DNA of 64,000 nt, from positions 13,110,307 through 13,174,306 of the forward strand of contig NC_026661.2 of NCBI RefSeq assembly GCF_000004075.3. The letters are read 5' to 3'. The notes below the pieces were generated by a model. That model was not told where the DNA came from, ran no database searches, and saw only the letters and a program-made list of their open reading frames with translations. The stretch's first letter is position 1; each line of letters opens with the position of its first letter. Shown piece after piece: positions 1 to 11,751 of the stretch. This DNA is from Cucumis sativus. Its lineage: Eukaryota; Streptophyta; Magnoliopsida; Cucurbitales; Cucurbitaceae. A program made the position numbers and the translations under genes.

Positions 1-725
1 TCTATTGACTATCGTACTTTTATTCATATCGTATTTTGTTCTAATGTTATTTGTGAATCTTACCAAAGTCCACATCGATTAGATAACTAAAGACAACTAT
101 ATTTATGGATACGAAATCTTTTAGAATGATACCAAAAACAAAACCATGATGATGATATTGGAGGAGTTTGTTTTCCTAACATTATTAACTTAATTTTGTA
201 TGGATTTAGTGGATTACCTTTAGCATACTTATGTTAAAGCAAAAAAAAGAAAAAATGTATCATCACTAACTATACAATATGATAATTAATTCCATTAATT
301 TTGAAGAATTCTTAGCCAAAGTTAAGAAAGAAAACTACTTGTTCTTAATTTTTAAAATTCAAGAAGAGAATGAAAAATGAAGTCCAACCATGAAAATGGA
401 ATGATGAATGAAAGAAGGCGTAAATAGTTACTAGACTTAATTTATGCATTTCAATTCATTTTTAGATATACATTAGAAAGTATGGTATACATGTAGTAAC
501 AAAAAGTCCATACAAAGATCATCCATTGTCCACATTTCTATGAACATTTACCTCTTTTACAAGAAATGAAGAATAATAATTTGGAGTGAAATTTTTTGAA
601 GTATTTCCAATGTTAGAAGAACAAAAAAAAAAAAAACCTGTAATCAATTGTAGTCTCTTTTTAATTTATACATTTTCATTTTCTCAGTTTATTTTCCCCC
701 TCCAAAAAAAAATCCTCTGTATTTA
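1..725. other. AT-rich intergenic DNA
   Basis: I see no gene, RNA gene or clear repeat here. The part next to position 725 is the likely 3' untranslated/downstream flank of the minus-strand gene at 726-1256. Short homopolymer A runs (about 240-255 and 620-637) are the only structure. Confidence 0.5.
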
Positions 726-1256
726 TCACCGTGATCGAGTTTGCAGATTCCGGCGGGAATTATTATGCATCAAGAAAAGCTTCTTCAAAACCTTAACAAA
801 CGCCGTCTTCCCCATCGTCTTCCTCCTCGTCGCCATCGCGCCGGAAGTCTCCGATAGGTTAAATTCCGCCATCCGCCGTCGCGCCTTCACGGTCTCATTC
901 TCCTCCGTTTCTGCCGTTTTCATCAACCTAGATCTCCGACTCCTCGACAACTCCTCATTGAAATTCTCCCAAAGCACGTCCATCTTCTCCGCCGCCTCCG
1001 CCTCCTCCTCCTCCTCGCAGTTCACTGCCGCATCGCTCAAAAACCTCCTCCTCCTCTGCAACGACGCCGATGGGAACCGATTACTAATCTCACCGTCCGA
1101 CGCCGTATCTCTGAAATTCCAATCGCAAGATGTTTGTTGAGGGTAGGAAATCGGAGATGCGGACGGAGATAGATGCCAGAGAGGCGGCGAATCGATGCCG
1201 CAGCGGTTGAAAGGCTCCAAGGCGGTGGGGAAACTGAAATCTTCTTCAACCGCCAT
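726..1256 (-). CDS. Plant-specific short protein of unknown function
   Basis: An intronless 176-residue reading frame starts at the ATG ending at 1256. I do not recognise an assigned function. The protein begins MAVEEDFSFPT, has an acidic stretch (a run of Glu at about residues 80-86) followed by MDVLWENFNEEL (about 91-102), then Arg/Lys-rich segments and a basic C-terminus. The combination of an N-terminal motif, an acidic-plus-WENFNEEL core and a basic tail is typical of small plant proteins annotated only as hypothetical; no membrane segment or signal peptide is visible. The segment is richer in C/G than its flanks, as expected for real coding sequence. A plus-strand frame over the same DNA (586-1140) is taken to be its shadow, because the minus frame has the more protein-like composition and a clean ATG. 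Confidence 0.6.
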   Translation of the reverse strand: MAVEEDFSFPTALEPFNRCGIDSPPLWHLSPSASPISYPQQTSCDWNFRDTASDGEISNRFPSASLQRRRRFLSDAAVNCEEEEEAEAAEKMDVLWENFNEELSRSRRSRLMKTAETEENETVKARRRMAEFNLSETSGAMATRRKTMGKTAFVKVLKKLFLMHNNSRRNLQTRSR

Positions 1257-1381
1257 GGATTTTTTTTGGATGGAATTGAGAATTTTGATTTTGGGAAATT
1301 TGAAATTAATTTGAGAGAAGAATTTTGGATTTGGTAATGCTGAATTTGTGTGTGGAATTTGCAGTTCAACTGCTTCAACAA

Positions 1382-3570
1382 GCTGCTATAATTTCTCTCT
1401 ATTTCTTATTTGTACTTAAAAAAAAAAAAAGGAGAAAGTTTTCAAATTTCACTTTCTTTATTTTTAGTATATCTTATCATCCTTGCAATCTTATTGTTAT
1501 TTATTAATTTAAGTCTCATCTATATTTATTACATCATCATATTCCATGCGACTCAACTCTGTAACCAACTTTAGAAACCTAATTTTAGACCAATTCAAAC
1601 GTTAAAAATTTTATTTTGAAAAAATGAGAATGACTCATACTCCTTATAAAGATAGATAGTCTATTTTTTTACCATCAATTATGTGATTGCATGTGTTGTA
1701 TCGTTCTTGTCTCTCCGTTTAATACTTATTTCTACTTGTTTAGCATACTTAAGCTTCAAGGTGATTGATGATTTAAGAGTAGATATGACACACTTAATTT
1801 ATGTTCTTTTTTAGTTTCTAAATGCTAATTGTATTCTATCTTTCATGGAATAATGATTCTATTATTATTTTTCACGTTTAAGATTGTATTTATTCATATT
1901 TTTTTAATACAAGTTATCACAAGGTTTAGATATCTTTTATTTTTGATATACACATATAACTATTTTATATGTTAGGGTTAGTTGTTATTAGCTTTTCTTT
2001 TTCTCCCATCTTATTACCCAAAAAAATGTAGGTTCTAAAATGAATTTGGATTAAATATCTGTAATTAATTTACATGATTAATTTCTCTTATCCAATAATT
2101 CTTTTTTAGATTATGTATAGTGAATTGTGAATAGAATCGTGTAAAATACAGCTGGAGTATAATGTTATCCAAACACAATTTAAATTTTGAATTTTTTTTT
2201 ACATTAAATTTTAAAAAAAAATATTTGATCAAATATTCTATATTAAACTACTTATTTAAATTCTTTCGCTATTTTCGAGTTTTGGATTTTGGTTTGTCTA
2301 AATTTACCCATAACAAAAATAATATACATTAAGGTAATAATTTTCCAATTAAACCTATAATAATCCAAACAATTTCAAATTTGAGAAAAAGATGAAGAAG
2401 CATTATTAATGAGTGTAAAGAAAAAAAAAAGCAAATATTATTTATATTTTTGTAGATCATCCATGATCAAATAACAAATTTAGTTTGTATTTTGAACTTT
2501 TGTTTCCTTTTATTTTGATTGTTTCACCTTCCTATTTATTTATAAGTGAAATAGTATAGTTTTAAAAAAGAAATGGACAAATAGATCCAAGTTGAGTTGT
2601 AATTTTAGTGAAGTAAATAGAAATGAGAATATAATATAAAGAAAGTAGAGTAGGTAGAGATGCAAAGAGAGGGAGAGAAGAAAAGAAAAGAAAGAAAAAT
2701 GAGGAAGGTGGTTTGGTTTAGAGTTTGAAGTGACTGATGTGGCGCCGGATTGGGTGCAATAATTTGGATGACGTGGCATCTAAAGTCTTCACTTGGAACG
2801 CGCTTCTTCCTCTCTATCACTTCCTCCGTTTTACCAATAAGGAAATGTCAGTTGTCAATCTCACTTTCCAACTCTCAAAGTTTTCGCATTTATTTTTGGG
2901 ACGGATCTCTTGTGTCTTTCACATCAACTTCTTCAACTTCTCTTTCTGCCTTTTACCCTCAACTATATATATACCATTTAAATCCTACCACGCCTATTTG
3001 GATAGTCAAATTTGGACTTCCACCCTGCAACCAATTACTAAACTATAAAATTAAATGTTTTTTTTTTTAGCTATGACACACACAACTCTTGCTTTTACAA
3101 CTTTTTAACCTAAACACTCAATCAACTTGTAATAGAAAAGAGAAATTACGTCGAATGACATAAGTAATATTTTAAAAAAAATAGCTTATGACACTTATTT
3201 TTTTGTACATTAAGCATATGGAAAAATTAGTGATATTAAACGGCTATCAAATGGTAATTATAGAGCTATCGAATGACTGTTAAATTGTCATTATAGGGTT
3301 ATCGAATTTAAATTTGCTATTTTGGAATTCAAAAAATGTAGTGACATGGACCCTTTTATCATAGTTTTTTTTTTGTTGCTATTTTTGTAGGAGTCTCATA
3401 GAAAAACGTATAGTTAAAAAAGTACAATGTCACTTTTCTTTTGCTAAAAAAAAAAGAATATTATTTAAAACAATGAAAAACAGATTTGAGAGATGAAGAT
3501 TTGTTTGTCTTACATGTGTGTATGAAGTGTTTCAACGTAAAACAATTTTTTTATTTCAAACAAAATGTAG
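1382..3570. other. AT-rich intergenic DNA, no gene recognised
   Basis: No coding exon is convincing. There is a purine-rich stretch at about 2640-2710 (mainly G and A) and a short less AT-rich patch at 2735-2830. Short open frames on both strands at 2540-3070 lack protein-like composition. The stretch may hold old degraded repeats, but I could not assign any. Confidence 0.4.
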
Positions 3571-3589
3571 GAGAAAAAATCATTTGCAA

Positions 3590-3972
3590 AATTAGTTGTA
3601 ACTAATTCTTTTAAATTTCCACTATAAATATAGTAATAGAGGTAGAAGAAAACTAACTTGTAATTCATTTACTAAAAAGTATTTCAAGCACAGTGGATGT
3701 AGGTTTCTTTAAACCAAACCACTATAAAATTCTTGTGTTGATTATTCTTCATCACTTAATTAACATCGTCTTCTTCGTCTTTTTCGTAAACATGCATAAG
3801 CATCAAACTTCCATAGCCAAAGAAATGAGAGGAACTTTGAGAAGCATTACAAAGAAAACAACTTAAGAGTTAATCACTTTACAAATTTCTCTATTTGAGA
3901 AAGAAATATGAAAAAGTAAAGATAATTCTCTACCTGGTGGCGCCCCTTGACCATACAAATAGAAAATAACAA
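3590..3972 (+). repeat. Probable 5' LTR of a Ty1/copia element
   Basis: The stretch lies directly upstream of a primer-binding site and a copia gag remnant. It contains a TATA-like region (ctataaatatagtaatagag near 3622) and the sequence around 3695-3740 (a GGATGTAGGT-like block, then accaaaccac and tcttgtgt), which resembles the R/U5 part of plant copia LTRs. The exact 5' end is not visible, and the 3' end is placed just before the primer-binding site. It is inferred from position and remembered LTR layout. Confidence 0.5.
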
Positions 3973-3973
3973 G

Positions 3974-3986
3974 TTGGTATCAGAGC
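3974..3986 (+). other. Retrotransposon primer-binding site (initiator tRNA-Met)
   Basis: The sequence ttggtatcagagc contains TGGTATCAGAGC, the standard complement of the 3' end of plant initiator methionine tRNA that primes reverse transcription in many copia and gypsy elements. It is followed about 60 bases later by a gag-like reading frame, which supports a real element start. Confidence 0.85.
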
Positions 3987-4048
3987 ATGTAGAAATTCTC
4001 GAGAAAGATCCAAGATTTACATTCTTGATCAATCAAGAAACTCAAGGT

Positions 4049-4600
4049 GGCAGTAGCAAGATACAATATTGAGAAGTTTGATGGTAAGAAAGATTTTACC
4101 TTGTGAAAAGCAAAGATCAAAGTTATCATCAACCAACAAAAAACATTGAAAGCTTTTATAGATCAAGAAAAGCGACATGCAACAATGACTGAAGAAGACA
4201 AATAAATTATAGAAAATGCAGCTTATGGTTCTATAGTTCTAAACCTAAGTGACAATGTTTTTAGGAAGGTCATTAATAAAGAAACAACTAATGGAATGTG
4301 GAAGAGGAATGATGAACTTTATTAGTCAAAAGACTTAACAAACTGTGCATACGTGAGGAAAAGGTTCTTTACCTTCAAGATGGATAACAACAAGTCATGG
4401 GTAGAAAATCTTGGCGAGTTCAAGAAGCTGTCGACTGATTCAAGGACTTGGAAAACAAGATTGGTGATGAAAATAAATCGTTTATTTTGCTTTAACTCAC
4501 TTCCAAATGCATACAAAGTAGTCAAAATGGATCTGATCAATATGGCAAAACATCACCATTGATGATGTCATTTCAGCAATAAAAACTAGATAACTTTTAA
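4049..4600 (+). pseudogene. Copia gag (UBN2-type) remnant
   Basis: Reading the plus strand with frame changes gives a recognisable copia Gag N-terminus: KFDG, then KDFTL and KAKIKVII, IENAAYGSIVLNLSDNV, and an intact stretch at 4353-4562 with WVENLGEFKKLS, SLPNAYK and, just after it, DDVISAI. These match the order of the UBN2/gag-polypeptide region of plant copia elements. In-frame stops (for example after TEEDK near 4202 and around 4323) and the loss of everything downstream (zinc knuckle, protease, integrase, RT) show it is a dead fragment. No 3' LTR is seen nearby. Confidence 0.75.
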
Positions 4601-5390
4601 GGCTAGAATAGATCGATAATATTACGCTTAATTCTACCCCATGCATGCTTATACTCATTATATTCACATTTTTATACGAATTACGATAATAGACTCTGAT
4701 ACAAGAACAATGCAATGAAAAACAATTAAAATGTAGCTTAAACGAAGGAAAACGAGTAATTTAAAAATCAATGACAAAATTATAAATAATTAGAAATTTT
4801 AAAATTTTTGTGCACACAATTCTCTTCAAGGTCACAATTTTGAACCTTAGTTATGTGCAATTTTCTTAAAAAATTACGATGTATAGCCTATTGAGAATAT
4901 GATATAGCAAATATATCATCATACTATTTTAAAATTTTGCAAATATGACAAAATTTTCACTTCTTAAAATACTCTACATTTTAAATTTGTTATTATTCCA
5001 AAAGTACCCTTCAATAATTTATTTGTTTTCCCTCTTTTAATGTCCTAATTATTCATTATTTCTTCTCCCATTTTTTAAGGCCCTAATAATTTTTTCTTAT
5101 ACGGAAAAAACGAATTGTTCTTCCTGTGTTAATTTTGATTCTAGGATATCAATGGTATATTAATTGGAATATGAAATATAATGTTTGTGGATAAAAGTAA
5201 TTTAACTTTGTAATTTTTCTTTACTTTTTTGGATGTGTATTTTGAGTTGAATTTGATTTCAAATAACTATGTTTTATTTTTTTTATATTGGTTTAATTTT
5301 GGTTTTACTTTGTATTAGTTTTATATATTAGTGATGTGATGTACTTATATTCTATGTATTAATTGGTTTATATACTTACTAAGTAATTTT
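4600..5390. other. AT-rich intergenic DNA
   Basis: No gene or clear repeat is recognised. It may contain the decayed remainder of the copia element upstream, but no pol-like reading frame can be followed. Confidence 0.4.
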
Positions 5391-5399
5391 TATTTTTTC

Positions 5400-5745
5400 A
5401 AATTATATTGAGTGAATGATATACTCAGTGCATAATTATCAAGTATACCAACAATATATTATTTAAGGTATATCAACATATCGGTAAAGTGAATTAATAT
5501 CAAGTTTAACAAGTGTATATCAATAGTGTATCAAGATATATAAGTAGGACTTCAAGCATATACTGAAGAATACTAAGAGTATTTGCAGTACTTTAGGTGT
5601 ACCAAAAATATCACGTGCATCAAGTGTACCAAATTTGTTGAATGTACCAATGAAGCATAGCAAGTTTATTAGCAATGTATCAAGTGTATCAAACTCATTA
5701 GTGAAGCCTTTAAGTGTTTCAAGGCTTGTAGGGTAAGTATGTTAA
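5400..5745 (+). repeat. Degenerate short-period repeat (caagtgtatcaa-like)
   Basis: Variants of a 10-14 base motif (aagtgtatcaa, aagtgtacca, agtataccaa, aggtatatcaa) recur roughly every 15-30 bases across about 340 bases. The spacing is irregular, so this is not a clean satellite. Similar short-motif stretches occur in LTRs and untranslated regions of plant retrotransposons, but I cannot tie this one to a particular element. Confidence 0.55.
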
Positions 5746-6039
5746 AAAGAATCAAGTGTAATAAAGAGTATTAGGTGTATTGTTGAAAAACAAACTAGGG
5801 CTAGATGCAACGGAATTAACATTTAAAAAATTCTCTAACCCTTAGAATGTAAACAGACTGTGCATAACCAATTAAATCACGAATAAACTTACCTCTGTGT
5901 CGATGTTCCAAATTCAAATTGTCTTTTTCTGATAAAGATGATCCTTCAAATTTGTATCACCAGAACTGGGAATTCGACTCCTTGAATTCAAGTCTGCTAG
6001 AACCTCACACAATAATTCTCTTTTTATGTAGAACAAATT

Positions 6040-6300
6040 TTATTTCTTTGCTTGTATGTCTTGTTTATAAGTATTTTTTGGAGCTTCCTAATAAAACCAC
6101 TAAGGTCTTGTTTATTTCTTTGCTTGTATGTAAAATAAAACCACTAGGATTCCTATGAGCTTCCAATTCTCCAATTGAGCTTATTAATTATATCTCCTAA
6201 TAAGTTTCCAATTCTCCGATTGGACTTACTAATTACATTTTCTAAGAGGATTTCAATTTTTCAATTGGATTTATTAATTATCCAACCTAAAAACGAATTC
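6040..6300 (+). repeat. Local degenerate tandem repeats
   Basis: Two nested patterns are visible. The phrase tttatttctttgcttgtatg with an aataaaaccacta flank appears twice (about 6049 and 6112). Then a unit of about 50-60 bases built on ttccaattctccaattg, a cttactaattac-like phrase and cctaa appears about three times between 6158 and 6295 with substitutions. No coding potential is seen. Confidence 0.55.
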
Positions 6301-7135
6301 AACCTAGTTCTTTTATGTGCAACTTGTTAGGTTAATTTAATATGGTAATGAGCCCATAACTCGTTTTATGGCCCATTAGTCATAATTAGTCTCCTAGCAA
6401 GACATTATGACTATCCATATTAAATTAATAAAGATTTAAACAAAAGACATTAATTGAATAAAAAATTTCACAAATGTCCTAATTTGAAAATTATTTTCTT
6501 AAATAGAAAAGATAATATTTTATGGACATTTCTAACCTTTCAATAATTATTAATTAGATATTTTATTCATAATATTATTTGAAATATTTTCTTATTGAAA
6601 ATGATAATTTAATAAGAATTCCATAACTTTCTTAATTTAATGTGATTAATTAATATGATATTAAATTTTAAGTATCTTTTCAAATAACTATAAATCAAAA
6701 TATATTATAATATATGTAATTTTGTTCTAATTTGTAATAACCTATTTATATCTTCTTTCCAAGATTATATTTTTACCTATTAATCTCTATTGCCGGCAAC
6801 CATTATTGTCCATCACTGAAGCTTCTAGAAATTAAATCATAAATTTCTAAATTCTTATTACATTGTTTTATCAATTTTTCGACATCCATATTTGTATTCA
6901 ATTTTGTAATAACCGTAAGCTACATCTTCTTTACAAGTCGTCCACATATTCAATTCTCCATCACCTGAAGCTAAGATAATATCTATAGTAAGTCATTTGT
7001 TCTTTTACCCGTTTAAAATTAAATAGTTAAACACCATAACTACATTATTAGATCATTTAGAGTATATCATCTACGTATATTTCGTATATTTTAACGTTAT
7101 ACCCCCCATTTTAATAGTTTTCTGATGTGATTTAG
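6300..7135. other. AT-rich DNA without recognised gene
   Basis: No reading frame of interest. It is very AT-rich and may be the 5' flank of the MULE-related region that follows. Confidence 0.4.
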
Positions 7136-7466
7136 TAAATATATACCACATATTATTTATAATTATACTAGTTTTATAATATTATCGCAATATATAATAG
7201 TTTGTATATGTGCTTTATTATATATATATCACAGTTTGTTTACATTTATATTTGTTTTATAAATTACCCGTAAGATATAATACTTTTTAGTTGATGTTTT
7301 ATAATATATATACCATATATTATTTACCATTATACTAATTTTATAATATTATCGTAATATATAATACTTTGCATATGTGATTTATTATTTATATTTATAT
7401 TAGTTTTATATATTACCCGTGAGATATATTACTTTTAGTTGATGTTTTATATAATATATACCATAT
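7135..7466 (+). repeat. Tandem repeat, about 170-180 bp unit, upstream of MULE transposase
   Basis: The series tatataccatatattattta / cattatactaattttataatattatcg / aatatataatactttg / tattacccgtgagatat / gttgatgtttta occurs as two nearly full units (about 7135-7305 and 7310-7458). A third unit starts at 7456 and is interrupted by the element at 7467-7926, resuming after it as gttatttacaactatac. Lying just before the transposase start, it may be terminal or subterminal DNA of the MULE. Confidence 0.6.
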
Positions 7467-7926
7467 TAGAGGTGTACAAATATGGGTTGAATCCGAATAA
7501 CCCGGACTACCCAACCCATATTATAAGGGTTGGGTTGGGTTAGGTTAAAATATGGTTTGGGTTGGGTAAAAAAAAATTCATTTTTTCGGGTTGGGTTGGG
7601 TTGGGTCTCGGGTTGGAGGGTTGATAAGGGTTGGGTTGGGTTAAAGGTATATAAATCTTCAATTTATTGAAAGAAAGTTTGAATTATGTATGTTTGAAAT
7701 TTAAATGTATCGATTTCAAACTTTTATATCTTAGAAACTAGAAAATGAGAATTTTTTTTTTTTTTAAAAAATTATATACACAACCCGACAACCCAACCCA
7801 TATTTTACGGGTTGGGTTAGAAACTAAATTCGGGTTATTCGGGTTGCCAACCCAAATAACCCGAAAATATGGGTTGGGTTGAGAGACATTCTCAACCCAA
7901 TCCAACCCAACCTGATTTCACCCCTA
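7467..7926. mobile_element. hAT-type non-autonomous element with 8-bp target site duplication
   Basis: The 460-bp element begins TAGAGGTG and ends CACCCCTA, which are imperfect inverted ends of the TAGGGGTG type common in plant hAT derivatives. It is flanked on both sides by the exact 8-base duplication taccatat (7459-7466 and 7927-7934), the target-site length of hAT elements. Inside are many copies of gggttgggtt near the left end and its complement aacccaaccc near the right end, so it can fold back on itself. It encodes no transposase. It inserted into a unit of the surrounding tandem repeat and so is younger than that repeat. Confidence 0.85.
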
Positions 7927-7989
7927 TACCATATGTTATTTACAACTATACTTTATAATAACCTATAGTTGTAATATTTGTGTGTTAGG

Positions 7990-10262
7990 ATGACCAATAT
8001 TGCAGTCTATTTCGATGGTTTTTTCAACGAAACTAACAATTACGTTAGTTACAGTGTGTCTGAAATAGTAGCTGATGAACATATGTCATATACTGAATTG
8101 TCCAATGTTCTTAGATCCAAGTTAGGTAGTTTCATTGACATGAACAATTTTGAGATATACATTTGCTTAGGTCCTATAGAATGTCTTAATAAAGATATGA
8201 GAATAAAGAATGACAACAATGTTAAATGAGTTTACCATATAATAACATCGAACGTTGAACAACATATTGCCCTTATTGTTCATTGTGTTGGTGTTTTAGC
8301 TATTTCTTTGGGTTCATCGTCCTCAAGTTCATTTCAAACTGAAATTCATTCAGATGGGGGCCGTTTTTTTGAAACCATAGATATGTCTAAGATAGCTTCC
8401 AACTTTTCACTAAAAAACCAATACATGTTTTCAACCAAATCTTTATTGAAACAGCCTGTTCAAGCCATTGCCCTTAGAGATAACTCTCAATACGTCACAG
8501 TCAAATCAAACAAGCAGGTCTTGATTCTATATTGTCAATGGTCATTGCGTGCTTCTTGTTGCTATCATGGTGATAGGACATTATGGGTTCTTACTAGGTT
8601 CGATTTTGAGCATACATGTTCAGTCGATGTTCCACTTACAGACCATAGACAAGCTACCTTTACGGTTATTAAGGACTTGATAAAGAACAAAATAAGTTTA
8701 GCTGGTTCAGAATTGTCCATTCCTAAAGATATAGTTCATTATGTTCGTGTTGAACATGACTTAAGCATATCTTACCAAAAAGCACGATGTGCACGTGAGG
8801 CTGCATTGGATGATATTAGAGGTTCTCCGAAGGATTCCTACAAGATGGTCGCCAAATTTGCATACATGTTGAATCTTAACAATCCAGGTATATTAATAAT
8901 ATACCTAACAACCTATGTAATATATTTGTCATTAACAGATTGTTGTTCCTTAATGTCAATATTTGTTATGTTCATAGGTTCTATTATTGAATACCGAGTT
9001 GATGTGGATGGTAGATTTCTATATTTCTTCATGACATTATATGTTTCTATTGCTGCTTGGCAACATTGTCGTTCAGTCATATCTATTGATCGAACAAGCA
9101 TGAAGACTTAGTATGAGGTACTCTTTTAACTACTTCAAGTCTTGATGCCAACGATCAAATTTTACCATTATCATTTTGTGTTATCGATTCTGAAAATGAT
9201 GCCTCTTGGACGTGGTTTTGCAATCAACTGAAGCGAGTCATTGGTTGTAGGAATGACATTGTGATAGTATCTGACCGACATAAAAGTATATGCAAAGCGA
9301 TAAAGGTAATATTTCCCAATGTTCTACATTGCATGTGTATGGTTTATTTACTTAGGAACTTGAAGTTGAAGTATAAATCAATAGTCAATACCGTGTTCCA
9401 TGCATGTGGCAAAACTTACAATGTTGTTGATTTTGAACAAGAAATGCGTTTGTTGAAATCTAATGCACCTGGTATACGTGAGGAGTTACAATCAATTGGA
9501 TTTTTAAGGTGGTCCCGTGCCTACTTACCCCTTAGTAGATATAATGTCATGACTACCAACATATCTGAGAGTTTGAATAATGCAATTATCAAGGCTAGGG
9601 AGTTGCCCATATGTTCAATGCTTGAGGTATTGAGAATGATGTTGAATAGGTGGTGTTTTGAACATAGAAATGAAACAGCCTATCAAGTTACAGATTTTAC
9701 AAAAACTGTTGAAGGTATTATAAGGGAACAAATTGAAAATAGTCGATCTATGTAGGTATATTTAACTTATAATCTAAATTGAATGTTAATAGATACATCT
9801 TATTATCTAATATATACCTAATTATCTTCTACATGTAATTATCTATGTAGGTCAATCCAGTCAACAATATGAAATACCAGGTCATCCATGGCACATCTCA
9901 ATATGTTAGTGTACTTGCCTTCGAAGATTTGTACTTGTAGGATGTTGGATATATTGCAAATACCTTGTGCCCATACATGTGTTGTTCTTACCATGAAGCA
10001 TTTGTCAATAAAACCATTTGTTTCACATTATTATTTGAACAGCACACTAAGTTCAATTTATAGAGAATTAATAAACCCTTTAGGTGATCATCGACAATGA
10101 CAAGTACCTGATGATGTTTTATCCATTGACATTCTGCCACCTAATGTAAAACGTCCCGTTGGTAGACCCAAGAAGATTAGAATCTCTTCTAAAATGAAGT
10201 TCAAGAGATGGATAAAATGTGGACGTTGTGAGCGTTATGGGCATAACAGAAAGCGATGTAAG
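7990..10262 (+). pseudogene. MULE (Mutator-like) transposase, degraded
   Basis: A MuDR-type transposase can be followed through several pieces. An N-terminal part starts at ATG 7990 and is cut by an in-frame TGA at 8227-8229; the same frame then continues through FSLKNQYMF and SIPKDIVHYVRVEH. A likely intron lies at 8888-8977 (NNPG joined to SIIEYRVD). The transposase core follows, with SIDRTSMK (first acidic residue), a stop and frame change at 9109-9140, SENDASWTWF, IVSDRHKSI (second Asp) and ISESLNNAI at 9261-9755. After another intron-like gap comes a SWIM zinc finger (CTCRMLDILQIPCAH, about 9931-9975) and a zinc knuckle (CGRCERYGHNRKRC, about 10218-10260). Stops and frame changes make it inactive. 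Domain order and motifs match plant MULE transposases. Confidence 0.85.
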
Positions 10263-10428
10263 TTTTCCTTATCTAGTTAGTTTTTCATTGTATTTTATAT
10301 TAGATTTTTTTATTGTTGTTTAAAACTAATTTTACATTTATTATTCAATTTGTTTTAACTTTACGTTTATTTAAGTTTTAATTTAATTATTTCTATTTTT
10401 TATTAGAATTTTTTATTATTTTCATATG

Positions 10429-10456
10429 CACTACCACTACCACTACCACTACCATT
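10429..10456 (+). repeat. (CTACCA)n-like microsatellite
   Basis: About four copies of the hexamer ccacta in a row lie downstream of the zinc-knuckle end of the MULE transposase. Confidence 0.8.
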
Positions 10457-10584
10457 TATTCGTTTTACTAATTACATTTATTATATATATACATCATTAA
10501 TATACTTCCTATTATATAATATATCGATTAAAAAATACAAATAATATTGTTATAACACTGTTATAATATTTAAATAAATATAAA

Positions 10585-11200
10585 TAACATACTATCACAT
10601 ACAAGAATTACAATTTGTTCCAAATATACTTATAAGATTTATATTGAACATTTTATTTTAATTCAAACAATAATTCCATGAACAATGAACACCATATAAC
10701 AATATACTACATGGTATAAATAATATATGACTTTTATGTCTTAGTGATTGCATTATACATACAGTACACCAATTAATCAGAATGAAAAGAACATGTAAAT
10801 GATTACAAAAATTGATTTTTTTTCTTCATTACATAACCTTCAACATTAGCTATATCATATTCAACTGAAAATTACTAAATTATTTGTGATAATAGAAACC
10901 AAATTATTATGTTCTCTAATCTTACACTTTCCCATACAAATAAAATACTTTATATAACTTCATCAAATTGCTATAACATTGGATTGAATATAAAAAACCT
11001 ACCATCACTTATAAGAATTACAACTTGTTCCAAATATACTTTTAAGATTCATATTGAACGAAAATTATAACAATTAATCTTACCAAAAATTACAAGTAAA
11101 TGAATTCAGAAATTGAAGTTTCTCTTCATCACATAACCTTGAACATTAACTCTATCCTATTCAACTTAAAATTACTGAAGTCATTGAGATAATAATTTGA
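10585..11200 (+). repeat. Two diverged direct copies of a roughly 300-bp repeat
   Basis: The block containing ataagaattacaa / ttgttccaaatatactt / aagatt / atattgaac and then ttcttca / acataacctt / aacatta / tattcaact / aaaattact is present at about 10585-10890 and again at about 11000-11185, with many substitutions and some length changes. It sits between the MULE transposase and the minus-strand gene at 11752-12358 and may be internal non-coding DNA of the same element. Confidence 0.6.
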
Positions 11201-11751
11201 AACTTGGACCTTCAAACCCTTGACTAGTGATCTCTAACTTTTCCTTCTTTGGCTCGGCTGATCCAAATTTGGTTGTGAACGGTGACCTAAATATTTTTTA
11301 TGGATGATTTTCTCTCCTTAGGCTCCTCCTCACCGATTGCTTGTAAGCAAAAATCTCTCTCTCTTTCCTAATTAATCATTTAAAAAATATCATGATATAT
11401 AGTTAATAGTATGTCATATATTTTGAACATTTTTCTTATACATACCTTTAGTGTTTATTTTTCACAGCTCCTCTTTGATTAATATGCTTTTCTCCCAATT
11501 TCTTGGTTTGTAACAAACATTATAAACTTCATTTTCAGTTTATGTTTTAATTCATAAAATTACTAATACATAAATGATTTAAGAAATGTAATAACCTTCA
11601 TTTTCAGTGCTTCTTTTTCTATTTGTTCTACTTCCTTTAGTAGAGTTGTGATGTATACCGTGTCATCTAAGCTCTAGTTCTGTCCATCCTGTCAATCAAG
11701 AATACATACACAGTACTAAATACATACACAAGACCTATACTAATCATAACA

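Noticed and set aside
586-1140. Plus-strand open frame over the first gene
   Set aside because: Ser/Leu-rich with a poly-Lys start from an A run; it is the complement of the better-formed minus-strand frame at 726-1256.
2540-3070. Several short open frames on both strands
   Set aside because: Phe/Leu/Ser-rich translations of AT-rich or pyrimidine-rich DNA with no motif.
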